A stretch of DNA of 20,602 nt from Aquisalimonas sp. (GCA_007127625.1 SKYZ01000007.1:1-20602), one strand, 5' to 3'; counted from the first letter of the stretch, positions 9,703 to 18,833 are shown. Translations and numbers: made by a program. The notes: generated from the letters alone by a model not told the origin.

Positions 9703-11424
9703 TCAGCAACGGCCTGCGGGCAACCGGTACACGGCCTCTACCTGGTTACCCCGTCCGTAGTACCGCAGCGACTCACACATGCCCTGGATCAACGAGACCC
9801 CCCGACCGCACAGCGCCGACTGGTTCGGCTCGCCCCCGGCCAGCAGGCCGCGATAGTCAAAACCGCTGCCCGAATCGGTCATGCGGATCAGCAGAAGCGG
9901 GCCCGCGCCGTCGGTGCGCCGATCCAGCTGAATACGCACTCGACCGGCACGCAGCTCCTGCAGCGCCCGTTGCCGCCCTTCATAGTAGGCGGCGAACCCG
10001 TCCGGGGAATCCTTCAACCCGGAATCCAGCCCCAGCACGCCGTGCTCGAGACAGTTCGAGTAGAGTTCCGCCATGACGGTGAGCAGTGCCTGCCGCGCCC
10101 GTTCGTCCAGCATCTCCATGCGAGCCACGCCGTCGACGACAGGCTGCAGGGGCGAGACTTCCCGCAGGGCGCCGGCATCCAGCTCCAGGCTGAAGGACCA
10201 GTCCCGCGGTGCCCCGCGGCCATCAACGGCATCCCCCGATGCTGCAAAATACGCCGGCCACACCTCCAGCAAGGTGATATCGTCCCTGGCCCCTTCCCGG
10301 AACGCCGCAACAGCCTCGTCCAGAGCCGCCACTCCCCCCTTGTGGAGCGCCGCTTCAGCGCGATCCATGCCGAACTCCTCGCCTTTGGCGTCGCGCTCCT
10401 CCAGGGCCCCGTCACTGACGGCCCAAACCGCCAGAGGGGCCAACAGAACCGTCATTTCCGAGCCACCGAATCCGGCTTGTACCCCCAGCGGCAGATGGCT
10501 CGACGGTACGCGCCCCACGGAGCCGTCCGCCGTGCGATAGAGCACGTCCGGCATGCCGCCGTTCCAGATTTCCACGGTCTGCTCCCGCGGATCCAGCACC
10601 ACCAGCGCCCCGGCCATGAACAGATTTGCCGGCAGGTACTCATGGAGCTTGCGGTTGATGCGTGCCAGCACCTCCTCCGGCCCGGCACCGTAAGCCACCG
10701 CACCGTAGAAGAGATCCGCCGTGGGCACTGTGCCGATGCTGGCGGCAATGCCGTGCCCAGTAAAATCCGCCAGCAGAAAAAAACAACGCCCGTCGGGCCC
10801 TTCGGCGGCGAGCAGCATGTCACCGCTGAGAATGTCCGCCGGATGGTATCTATAGACCACACCCGGGCGCCGCAGCACCTCTGATGCAGTGGCTCGCTGC
10901 ATGACGTCCCGGGCGATCCACTGATCAACCTCGTTGCGGCGCTGATAGGCGTCCAGCGCATCACGCTGCTCGCGCAGGGTCCGGTACACCTGGCTGATCC
11001 TGAGCCAGGAGTCCACCCGGGCGTTGAGCTGAACGCGACTCACGGGCTTGGCGATGAAGTCGTCGCCACCGCAGGCAACGCAACGTGCCAGCTGCTCGTC
11101 ATCGTTCAGCGCCGTGACGAACAGCACCGGGACATAGCTGTCGCCGTCCAGCGCCTTGATGCGCCGGGTGGCCTCGTAGCCATCCACTCCCGGCATGAGC
11201 ACGTCCATGAGCACCAGATCCACACGGTGCTCGGTAACGCGCTTGACAGCTTCCTCGCCGTCGGCGGCGGTCAGGAATTCCAGCCCCGCACGGTGGCGCA
11301 GCATACCACGAAGCAACTGCAAATTGACCGGCTCGTCATCCACCAGAAGGACGGTGGCGGCCGGACTGGCGCTAGCTTCGAAGGCCATGACACCCGTCGG
11401 ATCCTTGCCGGCCTCTGTAGCCAT
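9703..11424 (-). CDS. Response regulator with PP2C (SpoIIE) phosphatase and HATPase kinase domain, HsbR/CrsR type
   Basis: 573 residues from the ATG at 11424; a GTG directly before it is an equal alternative. Counting from that GTG (574 residues): receiver 24-145 with D75 (LVLMDVLMPG) and K127; linker helix; PP2C/SpoIIE serine phosphatase about 185-390 with metal-binding D203 (SGDM), D221 (DFTGHG), D339 (VSDG) and D382-D383; anti-sigma type HATPase about 405-574 with N458 in ELYSNCLEH, D518 (TDSGSG) and GRGVSL. In HsbR (Pseudomonas), CrsR (Shewanella) and SypE (Vibrio), this layout lets receiver phosphorylation choose between phosphorylating and dephosphorylating a partner STAS protein. The STAS gene lies immediately upstream, 12 bp away. 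All catalytic residues I can check are present, so both activities are plausible. The first Hpt-bearing kinase upstream could be its phosphodonor; that pairing is inferred. Confidence 0.93.
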   Translation of the reverse strand: MATEAGKDPTGVMAFEASASPAATVLLVDDEPVNLQLLRGMLRHRAGLEFLTAADGEEAVKRVTEHRVDLVLMDVLMPGVDGYEATRRIKALDGDSYVPVLFVTALNDDEQLARCVACGGDDFIAKPVSRVQLNARVDSWLRISQVYRTLREQRDALDAYQRRNEVDQWIARDVMQRATASEVLRRPGVVYRYHPADILSGDMLLAAEGPDGRCFFLLADFTGHGIAASIGTVPTADLFYGAVAYGAGPEEVLARINRKLHEYLPANLFMAGALVVLDPREQTVEIWNGGMPDVLYRTADGSVGRVPSSHLPLGVQAGFGGSEMTVLLAPLAVWAVSDGALEERDAKGEEFGMDRAEAALHKGGVAALDEAVAAFREGARDDITLLEVWPAYFAASGDAVDGRGAPRDWSFSLELDAGALREVSPLQPVVDGVARMEMLDERARQALLTVMAELYSNCLEHGVLGLDSGLKDSPDGFAAYYEGRQRALQELRAGRVRIQLDRRTDGAGPLLLIRMTDSGSGFDYRGLLAGGEPNQSALCGRGVSLIQGMCESLRYYGRGNQVEAVYRLPAGRC

Positions 11425-11436
11425 CACTGCCGGGAC

Positions 11437-11742
11437 TCAATTGCGCATGGGGAAGAGCTGGTGGAAATTGGCGATGCGCAGAATGCGCTCGAGTTCGCCG
11501 CTGACGTTGCGCAGCTCCACCTGAGCACTGTGGGTCTCGGCATGTTCCCGCAGCAGCAGCAGCATGCCCAGGGCCGAGCTGTCCATGTACTCCGTGTCCG
11601 CCAGGTCCACCACGAAACGCCGGACACCGGTGGCCTCGCGGTACGCATCGCGGAAATCGCGGTGCAGCCCGAAGTCGAACTGGCCGCTGATACGGATGAT
11701 CAGCTCACCGTTCTCGTCGGAACGGGTGGTCGTCAATGGCAT
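11437..11742 (-). CDS. STAS-domain anti-anti-sigma factor (SpoIIAA/HsbA type)
   Basis: 101 residues, a single STAS domain. The ATG at 11742 is chosen because GGGGGAGA lies 7 bases upstream; the in-frame ATG at 11769 adds nine residues and lies before that site. The phosphorylation loop is EYMDSSALG at residues 51-59, so S55 or S56 is the expected phosphoserine, as in SpoIIAA. The unphosphorylated form should bind a partner anti-sigma factor or effector; phosphorylation by the HATPase domain of the downstream gene would release it, and its PP2C domain would reset it. In Pseudomonas HsbA, the unphosphorylated form engages the anti-sigma28 FlgM and the phosphorylated form a diguanylate cyclase. 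Neither FlgM nor another anti-sigma gene is present in this window. Confidence 0.93.
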   Translation of the reverse strand: MPLTTTRSDENGELIIRISGQFDFGLHRDFRDAYREATGVRRFVVDLADTEYMDSSALGMLLLLREHAETHSAQVELRNVSGELERILRIANFHQLFPMRN

Positions 11743-11799
11743 GCTGTTTCTCCCCCGAATCGTATGCATTCCGCAGCCCGCCGCCGGGGCTTCGGCATC

Positions 11800-12996
11800 C
11801 TAGAACAGTTCAACTTCGCCGGCATCCATGACGCTCTGAGATACCGATCGCATCGATCGACGCTCTTCCTGACGCCGCTCGCACTGACCCGCCAGCCCGG
11901 CACGCGCCTCGCTCAGTTGCGTTGCCAGATCCCCCCGGCTGTCGGCGCCACTGATCTCCTGCACCACCGAACGGATGCCCGAGAGGTAACTCTCGAGCCC
12001 GTCCACACCGCGGGTGGAGTTGTCCACCAACTGTGTGGAAATGTCCTCGAACTGAAGCGCCCGCACAGCGTCCTGCACATGGCCATCGATATCGCCGGTG
12101 AGGGTGGAGATTCTCGCCAGGCCCGACTCCACTTCCTCGTTCAACCGCTCCAGCCCCTGCATCATGGAGGTGATGCGGTTCTTGGCGTTCAGGGACTCGG
12201 TCATGTCCTGGGAGGCCATTTCGCTTACCGAAGCCCGCGCCTTGTCGATCACGGCACGGGCACTGCCCACCTGCTGGCCGATCTGGTCATTGAAACTGTT
12301 CGCCTGCTCGGCCAGTGCACGTACCTGCTCGGCCACCACCGCGAAGCCTCGGCCGGCCTCACCGGCCCGTGCCGCCTCGATGCTGGCATTGAGCGCGAGC
12401 AGGTCGGTCTGCTTGGCGATGCCGCGGATGTCATCCAGCAGACTGTTGACGGTGTTCATCTGCGCGACGATGTCGTCCATGCTGTGGGCGGCATCGACAC
12501 TGTGGCGGCTCATTTCCACCACCATGTCAACATAGTCGCCGAGAATCGACTCCGTTTCATTGACGAAGGACTTGATACCCAGTTCGTCCTGCCCGCCTTC
12601 ATCCCGGGAAAAACTCATCACCCGGGATGCGAGATCGGCCTGTTCCCGGGTCTTCTCGTTGACCCCGACGAAACTGCCGTTGAGCTCCTGCACGGCATCG
12701 GTCACCAGGGAACGGATCTGGGCCAGGTCATCACGGACATAACCGAACTCGGCGTTGAGGCTCTCGTCCATGTCAGCGAGGAAGCCCCGCAGTTCCTGCT
12801 CGAGCTCACCGTGACCCGCCTCGCTGTTGACCGCCGGAAGCGCACCTCCCATCTGACCGCAGGCGCCCAGCCACCAGCCGATGGCCACCGCCGCGAGCAC
12901 CGCCGGCACCGCAACCACTGCCTGCCACCAGGCCAGCACCGCCAGCACCGCCGCCAACAGCACTGCCACAAGGACACGCGGGCGGGTGGCGTTCAT
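11800..12996 (-). CDS. Membrane-anchored chemoreceptor without sensor domain
   Basis: 398 residues. Two closely spaced hydrophobic segments (about 8-26 and 28-45) form an N-terminal anchor with almost no periplasmic loop, so there is no room for an external ligand domain. A cytoplasmic helical region (about 60-185) precedes the signalling hairpin, [19 protein letters not shown] at 192-210 and [15 protein letters not shown] at 217-231. After the tip come [15 protein letters not shown] (313-327) and a C-terminal EVELF. The receptor-tail NWETF-type CheB/CheR tether is absent. The ATG overlaps the stop of the CheY gene (ATGA), which implies translational coupling. It lies 57 bp before the STAS gene. 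It may sense membrane state, energy or a partner protein rather than a ligand. Confidence 0.92.
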   Translation of the reverse strand: MNATRPRVLVAVLLAAVLAVLAWWQAVVAVPAVLAAVAIGWWLGACGQMGGALPAVNSEAGHGELEQELRGFLADMDESLNAEFGYVRDDLAQIRSLVTDAVQELNGSFVGVNEKTREQADLASRVMSFSRDEGGQDELGIKSFVNETESILGDYVDMVVEMSRHSVDAAHSMDDIVAQMNTVNSLLDDIRGIAKQTDLLALNASIEAARAGEAGRGFAVVAEQVRALAEQANSFNDQIGQQVGSARAVIDKARASVSEMASQDMTESLNAKNRITSMMQGLERLNEEVESGLARISTLTGDIDGHVQDAVRALQFEDISTQLVDNSTRGVDGLESYLSGIRSVVQEISGADSRGDLATQLSEARAGLAGQCERRQEERRSMRSVSQSVMDAGEVELF

Positions 12997-13355
12997 CGCA
13001 GCACCTTGCCCACTGTGGCCAGCAATTGATCAGGCTTGAACGGCTTCACCAGCCAACCCGTGGCGCCGGACGCCTTGGCCTGCTGTTTCATGTCGGCGCG
13101 GGACTCGGTGGTCAGGAAAAGAATGGGTGTGAAACGGTAGCCGGCCAGTCCGCGCAGTTCCTTGATCAACGTCAGGCCGTCCATGTTCGGCATGTTCACG
13201 TCGGTGATCACTAGATCAAAGCGTTCCGCCTGGGCCTTGCGCAGCGCGTCCTTACCGTCCGCCGCCTCGCTGACCTGGTGCCCGGTTTCCTTCAGGGCGG
13301 TCGCCACCATTTGCCGCATGGTGGCCGAATCGTCCACCGCAAGAATCTTTCCCAT
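12993..13355 (-). CDS. CheY-like single-domain response regulator
   Basis: 120 residues, a lone receiver domain. Acidic pocket D8-D9 (VDDS), phospho-acceptor D52 (LVITDVNMP), T82 (LTTES) and K104 (LVKPFKP) are all present. The start at 13355 gives the standard CheY length and begins [10 protein letters not shown]; longer in-frame starts at 13382 and a TTG at 13412 would add a tail not expected for the family. It is the first gene of the minus operon, preceded by a sigma28-like promoter, and its stop overlaps the start of the chemoreceptor gene. It may be the output of CheA for that receptor, or a shuttle or phosphate sink for the Hpt domains nearby. The sequence does not decide between motor control and another target. 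Confidence 0.93.
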   Translation of the reverse strand: MGKILAVDDSATMRQMVATALKETGHQVSEAADGKDALRKAQAERFDLVITDVNMPNMDGLTLIKELRGLAGYRFTPILFLTTESRADMKQQAKASGATGWLVKPFKPDQLLATVGKVLR

Positions 13356-13376
13356 TCGTTTGACCCCGAATTCTTT

Positions 13377-13391
13377 GTACATTAATTGTAC
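13377..13391. promoter_or_regulatory. AT-rich palindrome upstream of the CheY-like gene
   Basis: GTACATTAATTGTAC: 5-bp arms GTACA and TGTAC around TTAAT. It lies 21 bp before the CheY start in an AT-rich patch unlike the surrounding DNA. On the minus strand it contains TACAAT, a 5 of 6 match to a -10 box, with a poor -35 (TTGTTC, 16-base spacing). It may be an operator or a secondary promoter inside the leader. Confidence 0.35.
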
Positions 13392-13424
13392 GTTCAATAG
13401 CAGGAGGAACAACCCATTGTTCGG

Positions 13425-13451
13425 TTATCGGCATGCACCACCTCGCCTTGA
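13425..13451 (-). promoter_or_regulatory. Sigma28 (FliA)-type promoter of the CheY/MCP/STAS/PP2C/GGDEF-EAL operon
   Basis: On the minus strand TCAA, exactly 15 bases, then GCCGATAA. The -10 is a perfect FliA consensus; the -35 core differs from TAAA at one base. It lies immediately after the stop codon of the hybrid kinase and in the short gap before the CheY-like gene, so it can drive the five-gene operon independently of the kinase. Transcription would start near 13418, giving a leader of about 63 nt. Confidence 0.78.
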
Positions 13452-13460
13452 GCCCGCGCC

Positions 13461-15539
<2,079 letters not shown>

Positions 15540-15691
15540 ATGCGCACCCTGAGAGTCACGCCCAGCTTACGCATCTCGATCCCTCGGCGATCGTCGGACG
15601 CCGGATGCAACGACCACATCGTAGCGAATGCGCCCCGCGAGAACAGGGACCCAGATCACACACGCCACCTTTTCCGGCCCCAACCATCCCG

Positions 15692-15932
15692 CCGGGACAT
15701 GCTCTCATGCCGGAAGCAGACCCGACCGTACTGGCGGCAGGTGCCTGGGGTCACCGAGGAGGTGTGCCCTGGTAGCCGCCCACGCCGACCACGTGCGGTT
15801 CCGCACAGACCACCTCCACACACCGAGGTACCGTTTAATTGCGCCTAGCCAGCGCGCGTTTCACCTCAGCGTGACGACCTCTCAGGTCGTTTTGCGCCCC
15901 GGCCTCTCCCCCCGAGTGCCGGGGCATTTTTT
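15692..15932 (+). ncRNA. Candidate small RNA ending in an intrinsic terminator
   Basis: A strong plus-strand terminator at 15896-15932 has no plus-strand gene upstream of it: the nearest plus-strand coding gene upstream ends at 6013. Four hairpins precede it within 240 bases, and GGA motifs occur in the bulge of the first (GGGACATG) and the apical loop of the second (GAGGA), as in RNAs that bind CsrA/RsmA. I see no convincing promoter: TTTAAT at 15834-15839 resembles a -10 but lacks a -35, so the 5' end is uncertain and the transcript could be only about 87 nt. It does not match RsmY/Z, 6S, 4.5S or RNase P RNA that I recall. Confidence 0.3.
15896..15932 (+). terminator. Intrinsic terminator, plus strand
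   Basis: GCCCCGGC and GCCGGGGC form a perfect 8-bp GC stem around a 14-base loop, followed after one A by six T. On the minus strand the hairpin lacks a T-run, so it acts on plus-strand transcripts. Confidence 0.85.
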
Positions 15933-15948
15933 GCACGTGCCCAGAACG

Positions 15949-15971
15949 AAAAAACCCCGCTAGAGCGGGGT
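15949..15971 (-). terminator. Intrinsic terminator of tRNA-Glu transcript
   Basis: On the minus strand ACCCCGC, TCTA loop, GCGGGGT, followed by a run of T. The 7-bp stem lies about 58 bp after the tRNA 3' end and faces the right way to end its transcript before the hybrid kinase gene. Confidence 0.88.
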
Positions 15972-16028
15972 CATTCTGTACAGGTCACGGGCAAAAACCG
16001 GTCCGAAAGCTGCACTACTCGATTTGAT

Positions 16029-16104
16029 TGGCGTCCCCAAGGGGATTCGAACCCCTGTTACCGCCGTGAAAGGGCGGTGTCCTAGGCCTCTAGACGATGG
16101 GGAC
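16029..16104 (-). tRNA. tRNA-Glu (anticodon UUC)
   Basis: The minus strand reads GTCCCCATCGTCTAGAGG at the 5' end, anticodon loop CTTTCAC with TTC, T-arm AGGGGTTCGAATCCCCT, acceptor GGGGAC, discriminator G and encoded CCA: 76 nt in all. It matches gammaproteobacterial tRNA-Glu closely. It stands alone, with its own strong promoter and terminator. No truncated copy of its 3' end or integrase is visible nearby, so it shows no sign of use as an integration site here. Confidence 0.97.
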
Positions 16105-16135
16105 GCTGTATCTCGACTCGGTCAAGATGGCGCGC

Positions 16136-16164
16136 ATGATACGAAGGGCTCCCCGGGGTGTCAA
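16136..16164 (-). promoter_or_regulatory. Strong sigma70 promoter of tRNA-Glu
   Basis: On the minus strand TTGACA (16164-16159), 17 bases, TATCAT (16141-16136): perfect -35, optimal spacing and 5 of 6 at the -10. A GC-rich discriminator (GCGCGCC) follows, as expected for stable RNA genes under stringent control. The start would be near 16129, about 25 nt before the mature tRNA. Confidence 0.9.
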
Positions 16165-16198
16165 CTCCTTCACGGTCGGTATCCTTCACTAACACCGC

Positions 16199-16227
16199 TT
16201 GGCCCGCACGCCCGGCACACGCACAAT
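16199..16227 (+). promoter_or_regulatory. Weak candidate sigma70 promoter of damX-like gene
   Basis: TTGGCC (16199-16204), 17-base spacer, CACAAT (16222-16227); each hexamer matches 4 of 6 consensus bases. Position and spacing suit the gene starting at 16267, which is divergent from the tRNA. Confidence 0.35.
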
Positions 16228-16266
16228 AGCGACCTATGGCACGGAGCAAGGAGGAAAGGCGAATCC

Positions 16267-17859
16267 ATGGCCGGCGGCGTTTATGAGGCACAAGGGAGCG
16301 GCGCGCTGCGTGCCACGTTCCACTACACCGATGGCGAGCGGGAGACCCGCGCCAATCTGCTGCTGCAGCATCTGCAGTCCGCGGAACAGGTCGTCGTGCT
16401 GCAGGGTGACCCCGGCAGCGGCCGAACGCACCTGCTGCGCAGAATCCTGGCCCGCAGCGACCACGGGCTGCGCATCTATGCCGTTCATTCGGAGGCGGAG
16501 CTCACGCTGACCGATCTGTTGCTGGGGCTGCTCGAGCATTTGCAGCTGCCAGCCCCGCCTTCGGAGGCGCCGGACCGCATTCGCACCCACACGGCGGAGC
16601 GCCTTGCCGCCCTCGCCAGCGCCGGCGAACATCCCGTGCTGGCACTGGACGACGCCGACGTGCTCGGCGATGACCTCCTGGAATCACTGCTTTCGTTGCA
16701 GGACGACACCAGGGCGGACGGGACGCCACCCCTGGGTCTGCTGCTGGTGGGTTCACCGCGGGTGGCCCTGCGCCTCACGGAACTCGCCGGACTGGACCAT
16801 GACCGTACCCCCGTGACCGTGGCCCTGCACGGCCTTGACCGGGCCGCAACCCGGGCGTTTCTGGCGCAGGCCCTCAAGGCCGACGGCGATACCGACGGCC
16901 GCATGCTGGAGAGCCTGGATATCGACGCCATCGTCGAGTCCAGCGGTGGCCGTCCGGTTGCCATCCTGGAGGCAGCCCGTCGGCAACTCGCCGGGGACAC
17001 GCCCGCCGCGCCGGCGGCGCGCCCCTCACGGTCCATTCCCCTGCCCGAGGGGCTACTGCCCAGTGGTTCCCGCCGCAGCATCGGGCTAGTGTCCGCAGCC
17101 ACCGTCGTTCTGGTGGGCACGCTGCTGGCATTGAGCTTCATCGCCGACGGGCCGTCGGAGGACGAACCGGAGCGGATCGAAAGCACCGAGATCACCGCCG
17201 CCGACGAGCAGGTCGACGCGCTGGAATCCGGCGATGTGGCGACACCCGACGCGGATGCCCCTGACACCGGGCAGCCAACCGACCCTGAAGAACCGGAGGC
17301 ATTCGAGGCCCCTGAAACCTATGGTTTCGGGGAGGACGAAGAGTCCCGTGACCAGGCATTCAGGGAGCAGACCGACGAATCCCCGGCACCGGATGCCGAG
17401 GCCCCGGAGGCATCGGAGCCCGAGGCGGAGGCCAGGCCGGAGGTCGCGGACACCGATGACGCTCCGGATGAACCCGCGCCTGCGCCCACTGACGATGATG
17501 CCGACGGGACCGCCGCCGCGGAGCCCGAGCAGGACACCGAAACGGAGCCGGCATCGGAACTGGAGCAGGCCCTGGCCGCAGGCCGTGACTGGCGCGCCGG
17601 GCACACCGACGACGCCTGGACCATTCAGCTGGTGGCGGCCCACAACCCGGAAACCGTCCAGAACTGGATGGAGCGTCACGCCGACGCCGCCGACCTGTAT
17701 CTGCTTCGCACCCAACGGGATGGTGAGGACTGGTTCCTGGTTGTCACCGGCGCCGATAGTGACCGTGAAACGGCGCGGGAACGCCGGGACGGGCTGCCGG
17801 AGGAACTCCGGGAGGGGGGCGCCTGGATACGGCAGCTTCACGGGCTGGACGACTCCTGA
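16267..17859 (+). CDS. damX: DamX-like AAA ATPase / SPOR-domain cell-division protein
   Basis: 530 residues from the ATG at 16267, preceded by AAGGAGGAAAGG. Cytoplasmic AAA/GspA-like ATPase about 25-240: P-loop GDPGSGRTH (47-55) and Walker B VLALDDAD (124-131). The P-loop lysine is replaced by R53, so ATP hydrolysis may be weak or lost. One membrane helix at about 272-293, then a strongly acidic Pro/Glu/Ala/Asp-rich periplasmic linker (296-435), then a SPOR domain (about 448-526, WTIQLVAAH to WIRQLHG), which binds denuded glycan at the division septum. Vibrio and Pseudomonas DamX proteins have this arrangement, whereas E. coli DamX lacks the ATPase. The usual aroK-aroB neighbours are absent: a tRNA lies upstream and a convergent diguanylate cyclase ends 13 bp downstream. 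Confidence 0.88.
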   Translation: MAGGVYEAQGSGALRATFHYTDGERETRANLLLQHLQSAEQVVVLQGDPGSGRTHLLRRILARSDHGLRIYAVHSEAELTLTDLLLGLLEHLQLPAPPSEAPDRIRTHTAERLAALASAGEHPVLALDDADVLGDDLLESLLSLQDDTRADGTPPLGLLLVGSPRVALRLTELAGLDHDRTPVTVALHGLDRAATRAFLAQALKADGDTDGRMLESLDIDAIVESSGGRPVAILEAARRQLAGDTPAAPAARPSRSIPLPEGLLPSGSRRSIGLVSAATVVLVGTLLALSFIADGPSEDEPERIESTEITAADEQVDALESGDVATPDADAPDTGQPTDPEEPEAFEAPETYGFGEDEESRDQAFREQTDESPAPDAEAPEASEPEAEARPEVADTDDAPDEPAPAPTDDDADGTAAAEPEQDTETEPASELEQALAAGRDWRAGHTDDAWTIQLVAAHNPETVQNWMERHADAADLYLLRTQRDGEDWFLVVTGADSDRETARERRDGLPEELREGGAWIRQLHGLDDS

Positions 17860-17872
17860 AGCCGCCCCGCAA

Positions 17873-18775
17873 TCACCAGAAAGCAACCTGGTTGCGCCCC
17901 GCGCGCTTGGCTTCGTACAGGGCTTCATCGGCACGCTGGAGCACACTGTCAACGGTGTCCCCGTCACCGAGCGCTGTAACGCCGATGCTCACGTACACCG
18001 GCAGTTCCTCACCGTTGTAATGGAACTCGTGGCGATCCACAGCGCGGCGCAGGCGCTCGGCCAGCAACCTGGCACCAACAAGGCTGGTATGGCTGAGAGC
18101 GATGAGGAACTCGTCACCACCGGTGCGATAGATGAGATCGCTCTCCCGCGCACAGCGCCGCAGGAGTTTTGCCAGGTCTCTCAGGACCTCATCGCCGGCG
18201 GCATGGCCGAAGGCATCGTTGACGGTCTTGAAGTCGTCCAGGTCCACCGAGACCACGCAGAACTCCTCGCCATGGCGACGGGCAAGGCCCAGCTCGCGGC
18301 ACAGGCTCTGCTCCATGGTGCTGCGATTGAGCAACTGGGTCAGCGGGTCCGTCCGTGCCTCCTGCAGCGCAGCCTCGTACTTGAGTGCGTTCCGTAGCGG
18401 GGTGACCAGCAAGCCAATGCACTGCTCTGCCACCGCAAGGTCGGCGGAGCTGAACGGGCGTGAGGCATGGAGCGTCATGCAGCCGAGCGACTCCCCCTTG
18501 ACGGTGAGCCGATACTGCGCCTGGTGTTCGGCCAGTTCGCCGTGCTCCAGGACTTCGCCGCTCTCCGGTGGCTGGTAGGTCACACCGGCGCAGTCAAAAT
18601 ACTGTCTCGCGCTCTCGCCGAAGGCCTGAATCAGGGCATCCAGCTCCAGGCTCCCCATCCACCGGGACACCAGTTGCCAGGCCTGCTCCGTGGAAAGCTG
18701 CTGCTCCGTGCCCAGGGACACCACGGGGCTCGCCTTGCCCGGGTGCTGTTGCAGAGAGTCGCTGTGCTGCGCCAT
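17873..18775 (-). CDS. GAF-like / GGDEF diguanylate cyclase
   Basis: 300 residues from the ATG at 18775; earlier in-frame starts would lie on or before the sigma54 promoter. An N-terminal region (about 30-132) has the size and ending of a GAF-type sensor but is divergent. It is followed by a helix and the GGDEF domain from ARTDPLTQLLNR (140-151) to the C-terminus. Catalytic GGDEF is intact at 219-223, metal-binding D179 lies in VSVDLDDFK, and the RxxD inhibition site is RESD at 210-213, the correct five residues before the motif. It should make c-di-GMP from two GTP with product inhibition. No membrane segment. It is divergent from fliK and convergent with damX. The sigma54 promoter suggests mid-class flagellar or RpoN-activator control. 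Confidence 0.93.
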   Translation of the reverse strand: MAQHSDSLQQHPGKASPVVSLGTEQQLSTEQAWQLVSRWMGSLELDALIQAFGESARQYFDCAGVTYQPPESGEVLEHGELAEHQAQYRLTVKGESLGCMTLHASRPFSSADLAVAEQCIGLLVTPLRNALKYEAALQEARTDPLTQLLNRSTMEQSLCRELGLARRHGEEFCVVSVDLDDFKTVNDAFGHAAGDEVLRDLAKLLRRCARESDLIYRTGGDEFLIALSHTSLVGARLLAERLRRAVDRHEFHYNGEELPVYVSIGVTALGDGDTVDSVLQRADEALYEAKRAGRNQVAFW

Positions 18776-18815
18776 TGCGTCATCGCCTCGTCGTGTTCTC
18801 AACTTGAGCCCCCTC

Positions 18816-18833
18816 ATGCGAGACACGTGCCAA
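18816..18833 (-). promoter_or_regulatory. Sigma54 (RpoN) promoter of the diguanylate cyclase
   Basis: On the minus strand TTGGCACG, four bases, TCGCAT: the -24 element is a perfect match and the -12 element differs from TTGCAT at one base. The invariant GG and GC are separated by exactly 10 bases. The start would be near 18807, about 32 nt before the ATG at 18775. An activator such as FleQ or another enhancer-binding protein would be needed; I could not identify its site. Confidence 0.78.

Larger units (their letters stand above)
15540..16028. other. Gene-free intergenic region with structured plus-strand RNA signal
   Basis: No protein gene with a ribosome site and family likeness is visible on either strand. 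The stretch holds a series of hairpins readable on the plus strand: CCGG-CATG stem at 15692-15713; a long GGCGGC/GCCGCC-closed hairpin at 15733-15780 with GAGGA in its apex; GTGCGG-TT-CCGCAC at 15793-15806; ACGACCT-CTC-AGGTCGT at 15874-15890; then two terminators, one for each strand. Confidence 0.6.

Noticed and set aside
11227..13029. 600-codon plus-strand open frame
   Set aside because: Lies opposite the STAS, chemoreceptor and PP2C genes; His/Gln/Arg-rich with no family likeness or ribosome site. High GC content makes long antisense frames common.
13441..13460. Intrinsic terminator after the hybrid kinase gene
   Set aside because: No hairpin with T-run is present there; the gap holds the sigma28-like promoter instead, so read-through into the operon remains possible.
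15692..15780. 4.5S (SRP) RNA, prompted by CCGGAAGCAG
   Set aside because: The conserved loop sequence around GGTC-CGGAAGGAAGCAGCC is not present and the flanking pairing does not fit.
16029..16104. tRNA-Glu as a genomic-island attachment site
   Set aside because: No integrase, no repeat of the tRNA 3' end and no shift in composition are visible on either side.
17234..18397. 387-codon plus-strand open frame spanning damX and the cyclase gene
   Set aside because: Arg/Pro-rich out-of-frame reading of damX followed by antisense of a clear GGDEF gene.
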